Of a stretch of 9,547 bases of DNA, positions 1-6,642 are shown in pieces. The notes under the pieces were generated by a model. The model did not search any database. It saw only the letters and a program-made list of their open reading frames with translations, and was not told the DNA's origin. The position numbers were made by a program, and so were the translations under genes. Position 1 is the first letter of the stretch. Every line of letters begins with the position of its first letter. The DNA is from an uncultured Alphaproteobacteria bacterium (lineage in GTDB: Bacteria; Pseudomonadota; Alphaproteobacteria; Rickettsiales; UBA1997), in contig CAIOKL010000235.1 in the NCBI GenBank assembly GCA_903858915.1, forward strand, positions 1 through 9,547. Reading direction: 5' to 3'.

Positions 1-88
1 TGCCCCAAAAAGTTGCGGCGAGAGTGAAAAGTTTGATGATATCATAATTGTAATCGACAGCCGATGAAGTGTTGTGTGTGCTGGTCAT
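1..88 (-). CDS. ccoN: cbb3-type cytochrome c oxidase subunit I (CcoN), N-terminal fragment
   Basis: Only the first 29 codons are in the window; the gene runs off the left edge on the minus strand. The translation begins MTSTHNTSSAVDYNYDIIKL and continues with FTLAATFWG. The pattern of a short polar leader, then YNYD, then the start of the first transmembrane helix ending in FWG, is the characteristic N-terminus of CcoN/FixN. In the known family this is the haem- and copper-containing catalytic subunit of the high-affinity cbb3 terminal oxidase in the inner membrane. The ATG at 86-88 is the only plausible start: the same frame is closed by a TAG at 101-103. The upstream neighbour on the same strand is a TauE/SafE-like membrane gene of a type often found with cbb3 oxidase clusters, which supports the call. 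A short partial read keeps confidence below certainty; another haem-copper oxidase subunit I is the main alternative. Confidence 0.8.
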   Translation of the reverse strand, partial: MTSTHNTSSAVDYNYDIIKLFTLAATFWG

Positions 89-104
89 AATGTAATTTTT
101 CTAA

Positions 105-110
105 ATTATA
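105..110 (-). promoter_or_regulatory. Possible -10 element (TATAAT) upstream of ccoN
   Basis: The minus strand reads TATAAT here, a perfect consensus -10 hexamer 16 bases before the ccoN ATG. No good -35 hexamer lies at 16-18 bp spacing; the best nearby is TTCGAA at 126-131. No FNR/Anr-type box (TTGAT-N4-ATCAA) was seen. In DNA this AT-rich a chance match is easy, and ccoN may simply be co-transcribed with the upstream gene. Confidence 0.2.
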
Positions 111-137
111 ATTTTATGAAATTTATTCGAACTTATT

Positions 138-884
138 TTAAAAAATTTTTTTCAAAAACATTTTAAAAAGCATAGCAATGTTAATAATTATAACAATATT
201 TGCAATAATTTTAAATTCGGGAAGTTGAAAAGTTAATTTGGCAAAAAATCCGACAAAAAATAAGGCAAAAAATGTCGCGATGCCAAATAAAAACATCCCC
301 AAAAAAGCTAAAAATGGAGTTGATAATGAACTGGCTAAAGCAAACGCTCCGTAGAGCATTCCGCAGGGAATAAATCCTAAAATTAAACCAAGTAAATAAC
401 CTTTTAAGCCCGAAGAATTAATTAATAAAAAATTAATTTTCTTGGATAAGGTTTTGAAAAGAGGTGAAAAAAAATTTATTTTTTGTAAATATTTTTTTGA
501 CAAGAATTTAAAATTAAATTTAAAAATTTTAGGAATTTTTAAAGAATTTTGGGTAATAAAAAAACTTATAAAAACTCCGCAAGCAACTAACATCAACAAC
601 GCCGATAAAATTTCAATTGCAAAATTTTTGTCAAGATTAATTCTGAGAAGAGCGCAAGCGAAACCGATTAATGAATAAGTGGTTATGCGACCTAGGTGGT
701 AAGGGATTAGAGCGATTTTTGATAATTTTTTTAAACCCTGAAAATCGTTAATTTTGGTGCGACTTAAATTGTTGGAAACTTGCGTTAAAACAAACGGACC
801 GCACATGCCGAGGCAATGCGAAAATCCGCCAAAAAAACCCATACTCATTAAAGAAATTAAAATAATTATATCTGCGGAATTCAT
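138..884 (-). CDS. Sulfite exporter TauE/SafE-like (COG2836 / DsbD_2-type) membrane protein, cbb3-oxidase-associated
   Basis: A 248-residue polytopic membrane protein. Near the N-terminus, in the first hydrophobic segment, is the family hallmark SHCLGMCGPF (H23, C24, C28). YHLGRITTYSLIG follows at 62-74, and LGFIPCGMLYGA at 169-180 carries C174, matching the second Pro-Cys-Gly signature of this family. Hydrophobic segments lie around 5-34, 66-82, 90-110, 160-186, 188-215 and 225-243, giving about six helices. A strongly basic, Lys/Phe-rich loop (about 115-152) separates the two halves. Members are annotated as TauE/SafE or cytochrome-biogenesis transmembrane proteins and often sit in ccoNOPQ/ccoGHIS clusters, where a role in metal or thiol handling during oxidase maturation is suspected but not proven. 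ccoN begins 49 bp downstream on the same strand, so co-transcription is likely. The start ATG (882-884) has no clear ribosome binding site, but it places the Cys motif correctly. The substrate is unknown. Confidence 0.85.
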   Translation of the reverse strand: MNSADIIILISLMSMGFFGGFSHCLGMCGPFVLTQVSNNLSRTKINDFQGLKKLSKIALIPYHLGRITTYSLIGFACALLRINLDKNFAIEILSALLMLVACGVFISFFITQNSLKIPKIFKFNFKFLSKKYLQKINFFSPLFKTLSKKINFLLINSSGLKGYLLGLILGFIPCGMLYGAFALASSLSTPFLAFLGMFLFGIATFFALFFVGFFAKLTFQLPEFKIIANIVIIINIAMLFKMFLKKIF

Positions 885-938
885 AAATATTTTTTAAAAA
901 TTTTTTTAAACTCAATTATTTTATAGATAAAAAATAAA

Positions 939-1065
939 ATGAAACGAAGTATTTTGGCGATAATTTTTATTGTGGTTTTTTAAAATAGATTATTTAAATT
1001 CAAGCGAACAATATAAATCTAATATAAAGCAAATCAATTTTAACAAATTTTTCTTAAAAAAATGA
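939..1065 (+). other. Interrupted small ORF in the divergent intergenic region (possible remnant or leader peptide)
   Basis: An ATG at 939 opens a 14-codon frame, MKRSILAIIFIVVF, ending in TAA at 981-983. It looks like the positively charged, hydrophobic start of a signal peptide. Immediately afterwards, across a run of six T then four A (976-985), the adjacent frame is open (FKIDYLNSSEQYKSNIKQ and onward) until a TGA at 1063-1065, which overlaps the pepA ATG as ATGA. A one-base slip would join the two parts into a product of roughly 42 residues. There is no ribosome binding site and no lipobox. In AT-rich DNA an open frame of this length is not rare, so this may be chance. A decayed gene or a leader peptide are the alternatives. 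No convincing promoter for pepA was found here; TATAAA at 1023-1028 is the best -10 candidate, with a poor -35. Confidence 0.15.
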
Positions 1066-2546
1066 AAATAAATTTTATTAAAAAAAATAATGCTTCGAGT
1101 AGCGTTAAATCAGGTTCTAATGCAGGATCAAAAGCTACAAAAATAAATTTAAAAATTCACTTAATCACCAAAGAATTATTGAAAAAAAATAATTTACCAA
1201 ATTTAAAAATTGCTCAAAATTCTTTAGATTTCGAAGCGAAATTTTTGCAATCGGCGCTTTTGGCAAATAAAGATTCGGTTGAAATTTTTCTTGGTTGTGG
1301 TGAAGAAAAAAAGATCGACAATAATTCTCTAAATAAAATTGGTGCGCGAATTTTAATGTTGGCAAACGGCACTAAATATTCTGAAATTGAAGTTTTAAAT
1401 CATTTTAATGATGGAGCTGAAAATGTTGCTAATCTTGCGTTCGGAGCGCTTTTGCAATCTTATCGCTTCAACAAATATTTTGAAAAAAAGAAGAAAGATA
1501 AAGAAGTTAAAGTTGAAGAATTAAAATTCTTAACTAGCGATGAAAAATCAGCTCAGAAAATTTTCGCTGAATTAGAAATTTTGGCAAAAAATATTTTTTT
1601 CGTGCGAGATTTAGTTTCTGAGCCGTCAAATATTTTAAACCCCGAAAGTTACGCCGAAATTTGTAAAAAAATTAAAGTAAAAGGGCTTGAAATTGAAGTT
1701 TTGGGCGAAGTTGAAATGAAAAAGCTAGGCATGGGATCGCTTCTTGGAGTAGGTCAGGGCAGTGACAAAAAATCGCATTTAGTAATTTTTAAATGGAATG
1801 GTGGCAAAAAAGGTGAGCAACCTTTGGCGTTCGTTGGCAAGGGTGTTACCTTCGACACGGGCGGAATTTCCATCAAGCCTTCCGCGAATATGGAAGATAT
1901 GAAAACTGACATGGCGGGTTCTGCGGTGGTCGTTGGATTAATGAAAAATTTGGCGGAAAGAAATGCAAAAATTAATGCGGTTGGCGTAATTGGTTTGGTC
2001 GAAAATATGCCATCGGGAACGGCGCAACGCCCCGGAGATGTGGTTCGATCAATGTCTGGGCAAACTATTGAAGTTATCAACACCGATGCCGAAGGAAGAT
2101 TGGTTTTGGCGGATGCTTTGCATTACACCAACACTAAATTCAAACCAAAACTTATTGTTGATTTGGCGACACTTACGGGCGCAATAATCGTGGCGCTTGC
2201 CGATATTTACGCTGGATTATTTACTAATGATGACTCCTTGTCAAAAAATCTTGAAGATTGTGGTCAAAAAACTGGCGAGAGAGTTTGGCGTTTACCGCTC
2301 GGCGAAGAATATGATGAAATGATTAACTCTGATATTGCGGATATGAAAAATGTCGGAAGTGGTCGCGGAGCTGGTAGTATCACGGCTGCGCAGTTTTTGC
2401 AAAGATTTGTTGGTGATACCAAATGGGCGCATCTTGATATTGCCGGAGTTGCTTGGAAAGGCAAGGGCGATGCCTTGGCGCACAAAGGCGCGACCGGTTT
2501 CGGCGTCCGATTGCTCGATGAGCTTGTAAGAAAATATGAAAAATAA
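1062..2546 (+). CDS. pepA: Leucyl aminopeptidase (M17 family, PepA)
   Basis: A 494-residue, full-length M17 cytosolic aminopeptidase, a hexameric two-metal enzyme that removes N-terminal residues from peptides. The C-terminal catalytic domain (about 175-494) is fully conserved. GKGVTFDTGGISIKP at 259-273 supplies metal ligands K260 and D265 and catalytic K272. KTDMAG supplies D283. The family signature NTDAEGRL (340-347) supplies D342, E344 and catalytic R346. Each residue sits exactly ten positions before its E. coli PepA equivalent (K270, D275, K282, D293, D352, E354, R356), as I remember that numbering. The N-terminal domain is poorly conserved, as is normal, and here begins with a Ser/Gly/Lys-rich stretch (11-28). 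The ATG at 1062 has no clear Shine-Dalgarno sequence. The gene is first in a compact run: the murA start lies 3 bp after its TAA, so the two are surely co-transcribed. Active enzyme is expected. Confidence 0.96.
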   Translation: MKINFIKKNNASSSVKSGSNAGSKATKINLKIHLITKELLKKNNLPNLKIAQNSLDFEAKFLQSALLANKDSVEIFLGCGEEKKIDNNSLNKIGARILMLANGTKYSEIEVLNHFNDGAENVANLAFGALLQSYRFNKYFEKKKKDKEVKVEELKFLTSDEKSAQKIFAELEILAKNIFFVRDLVSEPSNILNPESYAEICKKIKVKGLEIEVLGEVEMKKLGMGSLLGVGQGSDKKSHLVIFKWNGGKKGEQPLAFVGKGVTFDTGGISIKPSANMEDMKTDMAGSAVVVGLMKNLAERNAKINAVGVIGLVENMPSGTAQRPGDVVRSMSGQTIEVINTDAEGRLVLADALHYTNTKFKPKLIVDLATLTGAIIVALADIYAGLFTNDDSLSKNLEDCGQKTGERVWRLPLGEEYDEMINSDIADMKNVGSGRGAGSITAAQFLQRFVGDTKWAHLDIAGVAWKGKGDALAHKGATGFGVRLLDELVRKYEK

Positions 2547-2549
2547 ATC

Positions 2550-3839
2550 ATGAAAAAATTAGTTATCAATGGCGGTGTGCCACTTTTTGGAGAAGTGCAA
2601 ATTAGTGGCGCTAAAAACGCCACCTTGCCTTTAATGGTCACCTCAATTTTATGTGACGACAAGCTTACTCTCACAAATGTTCCGCATGTTTCCGATATTT
2701 CAACTATGGCGAATTTGTTAATTAATCTCGGAGTTGAAGTTACTCTTGATGGTTTTGACAAAGACCTTGGAAATCAAGGGCGCGTATTGATTCTCGATGG
2801 CAAAAATATTAACAATCCCGTTGCCGATTATGATTTGGTTCGCAAAATGCGCGCTTCAATTTTTATTCTCGGCCCGCTTTTGGCGAGATGTGGTCGCGCT
2901 AAAGTTTCACTTCCGGGCGGTTGCGCGATAGGCACTCGTCCCGTAGATTTGCATTTGAAAGCGCTTGAAGCTTTGGGTGCCAAATTTGAATTGCATGAAG
3001 GTTATGTTGAAGGCTTTGTTGAGGGCGGTCGCTTAAAAGGCGCGGAAATTCATTTTGAAAAAGTTTCGGTCGGAGCCACTGAAAATGCTATGATGGCGGC
3101 GAGTTTGGCGAAGGGCGACACTATAATTTTTAATTCAGCTTGCGAACCCGAAATTATCGATTTAGCAAAATGTTTGAATGCCATGGGCGCCAAAATTTCT
3201 GGGGCGGGAACGCCACAAATTAAAATTTCCGGCGTTGATAATCTTTCGACCGCTCGTCACAAAATTATTGCCGATCGAATTGAGGCGGGAACTTACGCCA
3301 TCGCTGCCGGAATCACTAAAGGCAAAATAAAAATTAAAGGTTTGGATAGTTGGATTTTGACGGGCTTCAAAGATGAATTAGAAAAAGCCGGATTGATTTT
3401 TACGCAAGTTGAAAATGATGCTATCGAAGTGTCGCGCAACCAAGATTTTATTAACGCCGTCAACATTTCAACTAACCCTTATCCGGGATTTCCAACCGAT
3501 ATGCAAGCGCAATTTATGGCGTTGATGACTTTATCAAATGGCACTTCAACCATCGAAGAAAATATTTTTGAAAATCGTTTTATGCATATTTTGGAATTGG
3601 TGAGAATGAACGCCAATATTGAGTCGCGCGGAAATTTAGCGATTGTTAAAGGTGTTAAAAATCTTAAAGGCGCGGAAGTGATGGCAACTGACCTGCGCGC
3701 TTCAGTTTCATTGGTTTTGGCGGGTCTTGTGGCGCAAGGAAAAACCACGATTAATCGTTTATATCATCTCGAACGAGGTTATGAAAGAATCGCCGAAAAG
3801 CTTGTCAATTGTGGCGCCGATATTAAAACTATTTATTAA
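2550..3839 (+). CDS. murA: UDP-N-acetylglucosamine 1-carboxyvinyltransferase (MurA)
   Basis: A 429-residue MurA of normal length. In the cytoplasm it transfers enolpyruvate from PEP to UDP-GlcNAc, the first committed step of peptidoglycan synthesis. Visible family residues: K22 and N23 in SGAKNA; R101 in MRASIFILGPLLAR; catalytic loop LPGGCAIGTRPVDLH with C125 and R130; D317 in PGFPTDMQAQ; R383 in DLRASVSLVLAG; R409 in HLERGYERI. After the N-terminal pair these follow the E. coli positions (C115, D305, R371, R397) with offsets of 10 and then 12, so the enzyme looks complete. The active-site cysteine is the residue alkylated by fosfomycin, so this is not a Cys-to-Asp natural-resistance form. 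The gene lies 3 bp after pepA and 6 bp before secA, with only an A-rich stretch in place of a Shine-Dalgarno sequence. Its presence implies that the organism makes, or recently made, peptidoglycan precursors. Confidence 0.97.
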   Translation: MKKLVINGGVPLFGEVQISGAKNATLPLMVTSILCDDKLTLTNVPHVSDISTMANLLINLGVEVTLDGFDKDLGNQGRVLILDGKNINNPVADYDLVRKMRASIFILGPLLARCGRAKVSLPGGCAIGTRPVDLHLKALEALGAKFELHEGYVEGFVEGGRLKGAEIHFEKVSVGATENAMMAASLAKGDTIIFNSACEPEIIDLAKCLNAMGAKISGAGTPQIKISGVDNLSTARHKIIADRIEAGTYAIAAGITKGKIKIKGLDSWILTGFKDELEKAGLIFTQVENDAIEVSRNQDFINAVNISTNPYPGFPTDMQAQFMALMTLSNGTSTIEENIFENRFMHILELVRMNANIESRGNLAIVKGVKNLKGAEVMATDLRASVSLVLAGLVAQGKTTINRLYHLERGYERIAEKLVNCGADIKTIY

Positions 3840-3845
3840 ATTATC

Positions 3846-6545
3846 ATGATAAATTTTATTGCAAAAAAAATTTTTGGCTCGGTGAATGACCGCAATATTA
3901 AAGCCATAACCAAAGATGTTGAAAAAATAAATGCTTTCGAGGCGCAAATATCAAGCCTTACCAATGATCAGCTTAAAAATAAAACTCAAGAATTTAAATA
4001 TCGTTTAGAAAAAGGTGAGAGCATCGACGACATTTTGCATGAGGCTTTTGCCGTTGTTAGAGAAGCTTCTAAACGAGTTTTGCAAATGCGACATTTTGAT
4101 GTGCAATTGATTGGTGGCATCGTTCTTCATCAAGGAAAAATCTCCGAAATGCGCACCGGAGAAGGAAAAACTTTGGTGGCAACATTGCCAAGTTATTTAA
4201 ACGCACTTACGGGGAAAGGCGTTCACATTGTTACGGTCAATGATTATTTGGCGAAGCGCGATTCGGAATGGATGGGTAGAGTTCATGAGTTTCTAGGGCT
4301 TACGGTCGGTTGTTTAACTAATGACCTCGAAGATGAAGAGCGCAAACAAGCGTATAATTGCGATATTACTTACGCTACCAACAACGAACTCGGTTTTGAT
4401 TATCTACGAGATAATATGAAATATGATTTTGATGAAATGGTGCAAAGACGCAATTTTGCGATTGTTGACGAAGTCGATTCGATATTGATCGACGAGGCGC
4501 GAACTCCGCTCGTTATTTCAGGACCAACCAACGATAATTCGAAATTATATGAATCGATAAATCGTTTAATTCCTAAGCTCGAAGCTGAACATTTTTTAAT
4601 CGAAGAAAAAGATCGCGGAGTTTTTTTAACCGATGCGGGAATTGAATTTGTTGAAAAAATGTTGAAAAATTCCGAGGCAATTGCTGAAAATTCAACGCTT
4701 TACGATCCGAATAATATTTCGATAGTTCACCATATAAATCAAGCTTTGAAGGCGCATAAAATTTTCAAAAATGAAATCGATTATATTGTCAAGGACGGCG
4801 CCGTTGTAATCATCGACGAATTTACGGGCAGAATGCAAGAGGGGCGAAGATTTTCCGATGGTTTGCATCAAGCTTTAGAAGCCAAAGAGGGCATGAGAGT
4901 GCGCAATGAAAATCAAACTTTGGCATCGATTTCATTCCAAAATTATTTCCGTTTATATAGTAAATTGGCGGGTATGACTGGGACGGCGACCAATGAGGCT
5001 GTTGAGTTTGAAGAAATTTATAATTTACGAGTTGTTGAAATTCCTACAAACCGTAGCGTTAGCCGAGTCGATGAAGATGATGAAATTTATAAAACTGAGC
5101 AAGCAAAATATGACGCCATTATCAATTCGATAAAAGAATCTTATGAAAAAAAACAGCCAGTTTTGCTTGGGACTGTAAGTATTGAGAAGTCTGAATATTT
5201 ATCGCAATTGTTGAAAAAACATAAATTACCCCACAATGTTTTGAACGCCAAATATCACGAAAAAGAAGCCGAAATTATTTCGCAAGCGGGCATTCCGAGC
5301 GCCATCACCATTGCCACCAACATGGCTGGACGCGGAACTGATATTATGCTCGGAGGCAATCCGGAAATGCTTATCGGCGACGAAATTGATCCCGAAAAAA
5401 TTGCTAAAATTAAAGCCAAAGTTGAAGCCGATAAAAAAATTGTGATCGAGGCGGGCGGGCTTTTCGTTCTAGGAACCGAAAGGCACGAAAGTCGTAGAAT
5501 TGACAATCAGTTGCGTGGTCGATGTGGACGCCAAGGCGATCCGGGAAAATCAAAATTTTATTTATCGCTCGAAGATGATTTAATGCGAATTTTTGGCTCC
5601 GATAAATTGAAAAATATGCTTTCGCGATTTGGTTTAAAAGATGATGAAGCGATATTTCATCCGATGATTACCAAAACCCTCCACGGCGCGCAAAGAAAGG
5701 TTGAAGCCCGCAATTATGAAATGCGTAAAAATTTGTTAAAATATGACGATGTCGTTAATTATCAAAGAAAAAATATTTACGGTTTGCGCAATGAATTAAT
5801 TACCGCCGAAGATGTTTCTGCAAAAGTTGAAAAAATTATTAGCCAAATTAATCAAGATTTGGTCGATGATTGCATTCCGAAAAATTCATATTATGAAAAA
5901 TGGGAAATTTCTTTGTTGGAAAAAGAGTTATTTAGAATTTATGGCCTAAGGCTTGAAATCAATGAAATAGCCAAGCAAGACGGTGCTTTGGAAAAAGAAG
6001 TTTTGCAATTTGTTAATCAAGAAATCACTAAACATTTTGCCGATAAAGAGCAAAAATATGGTGAACAAATTATGCGTAAAATTGAAAAACAAATTTTCTT
6101 AATCACCCTTGATTCTGAGTGGAAAGACCATTTGCTTTCGCTCGATAAATTGCGCCAAAGCATTAATTTAAGGGCTTACGCGCAAAAAGATCCGTTGATT
6201 GAATATAAAAAAGAAGGCTTCAATATGTTTGAAGATATGATGCTTAGGGTTGAAGAACAGCTTATTTCTAGGCTCTCGCATGTTGAGATTTCTGTAAGTT
6301 CAAATGAGGGAGAAGTTAATTTAATTGCTCAAGCGCCAAAGCCTAAAACTTTTGAATCGCGAGTCGACCCCAATTTTTCACCGACGAAAAATGAAAATGT
6401 TAAAGTGCCAACGACGCCAATTCGTAGCCATGTTGATCCAATCAATCGTGATCCGCGAGATGCTTCAACTTGGGGGCAGGTTGGTCGCAACGAACCTTGT
6501 CCTTGCGGAAGCGGGAAAAAATATAAAAACTGCCACGGGGCTTAG
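3846..6545 (+). CDS. secA: Preprotein translocase ATPase SecA
   Basis: An 899-residue, full-length SecA, the ATP-driven motor that pushes unfolded preproteins through SecYEG. Domains in order: nucleotide-binding domain 1 with Walker A MRTGEGKT (102-109, K108), TVNDYLAKRD (130-139) and the DEVDSILIDEARTPL box (208-222); the preprotein cross-linking region (about 225-375); GMTGTA (376-381); nucleotide-binding domain 2 with TNMAGRGTDIMLGG (491-504) and the arginine-rich GTERHESRRIDNQLRGRCGRQGD spread over 543-565; the scaffold/wing region; and a C-terminal linker ending in the zinc finger C885-x-C887-x8-C896-H897. The zinc finger implies the usual SecB and phospholipid contacts. The tail pattern VDPINRDPRDASTWGQV resembles Rickettsiales SecA as I remember it. 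The start lies 6 bp after the murA stop, with no visible Shine-Dalgarno sequence. The stop is TAG. The downstream 97 bp contain no strong terminator. Confidence 0.98.
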   Translation: MINFIAKKIFGSVNDRNIKAITKDVEKINAFEAQISSLTNDQLKNKTQEFKYRLEKGESIDDILHEAFAVVREASKRVLQMRHFDVQLIGGIVLHQGKISEMRTGEGKTLVATLPSYLNALTGKGVHIVTVNDYLAKRDSEWMGRVHEFLGLTVGCLTNDLEDEERKQAYNCDITYATNNELGFDYLRDNMKYDFDEMVQRRNFAIVDEVDSILIDEARTPLVISGPTNDNSKLYESINRLIPKLEAEHFLIEEKDRGVFLTDAGIEFVEKMLKNSEAIAENSTLYDPNNISIVHHINQALKAHKIFKNEIDYIVKDGAVVIIDEFTGRMQEGRRFSDGLHQALEAKEGMRVRNENQTLASISFQNYFRLYSKLAGMTGTATNEAVEFEEIYNLRVVEIPTNRSVSRVDEDDEIYKTEQAKYDAIINSIKESYEKKQPVLLGTVSIEKSEYLSQLLKKHKLPHNVLNAKYHEKEAEIISQAGIPSAITIATNMAGRGTDIMLGGNPEMLIGDEIDPEKIAKIKAKVEADKKIVIEAGGLFVLGTERHESRRIDNQLRGRCGRQGDPGKSKFYLSLEDDLMRIFGSDKLKNMLSRFGLKDDEAIFHPMITKTLHGAQRKVEARNYEMRKNLLKYDDVVNYQRKNIYGLRNELITAEDVSAKVEKIISQINQDLVDDCIPKNSYYEKWEISLLEKELFRIYGLRLEINEIAKQDGALEKEVLQFVNQEITKHFADKEQKYGEQIMRKIEKQIFLITLDSEWKDHLLSLDKLRQSINLRAYAQKDPLIEYKKEGFNMFEDMMLRVEEQLISRLSHVEISVSSNEGEVNLIAQAPKPKTFESRVDPNFSPTKNENVKVPTTPIRSHVDPINRDPRDASTWGQVGRNEPCPCGSGKKYKNCHGA

Positions 6546-6555
6546 ATTTAATTGC

Positions 6556-6570
6556 GTTAAGTTAAGTTAA
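6556..6570. repeat. Three tandem GTTAA units
   Basis: GTTAA occurs three times in a row, starting 11 bases after the secA stop. The same core returns as GGTTAACC in the palindrome at 6598-6609. Between the two lies TATATT (6573-6578), a possible -10 hexamer for the downstream gene, with only a poor TTGCGT (6552-6557) as -35 at 15 bp spacing. Low-complexity AT-rich sequence is a sufficient explanation, but the arrangement is promoter- and operator-like. Confidence 0.4.
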
Positions 6571-6597
6571 TTTATATTATTTTTAATCAAATAAAAA

Positions 6598-6609
6598 AAG
6601 GTTAACCTT
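6598..6609. promoter_or_regulatory. Perfect 12-bp palindrome AAGGTTAACCTT, candidate operator
   Basis: AAGGTTAACCTT is an exact inverted repeat without spacer, between secA and the 800-residue repeat-protein gene, 33 bases before that gene's ATG. It includes the only G/C cluster in the 97-bp intergenic region. It lies about 20 bases after a possible -10 hexamer (TATATT, 6573-6578), where a dimeric repressor could block transcription. As RNA it could form only a 4-bp stem. Read on the minus strand the hairpin is followed by seven T, but no minus-strand gene ends here, so a terminator is unlikely. A second AT-only hairpin (ATTATT/AATAAT, 6615-6630) follows. Confidence 0.3.
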
Positions 6610-6642
6610 AATTTATTATTAAAAAATAATCTCAATAACTTT

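Noticed and set aside
33..46. FNR/Anr-like half sites (TTGAT...ATCAT) near ccoN
   Set aside because: They lie inside the ccoN coding sequence, downstream of its start, with wrong spacing and an imperfect second half.
442..678. Plus-strand open frame of 78 codons opposite the TauE/SafE-like gene
   Set aside because: It lies wholly antisense to a well-supported membrane gene, is Lys/Phe-rich in the way complements of Lys/Phe/Leu coding produce, and has no ribosome binding site or recognisable motif.
1754..2083. Minus-strand open frame of 109 codons inside pepA
   Set aside because: It is antisense to the metal-binding core of the aminopeptidase, and its openness is explained by constraint on the pepA frame.
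2264..2761. Minus-strand open frame of 165 codons across the pepA/murA junction
   Set aside because: It spans the ends of two conserved genes on the other strand. The translation is Ser/Pro/Thr-rich with no family pattern, as expected for a shadow of biased codon use.
6325..6570. Plus-strand 81-codon frame overlapping the end of secA
   Set aside because: It overlaps the SecA linker and zinc finger, which are clearly the coding frame. The alternative product has no recognisable features.
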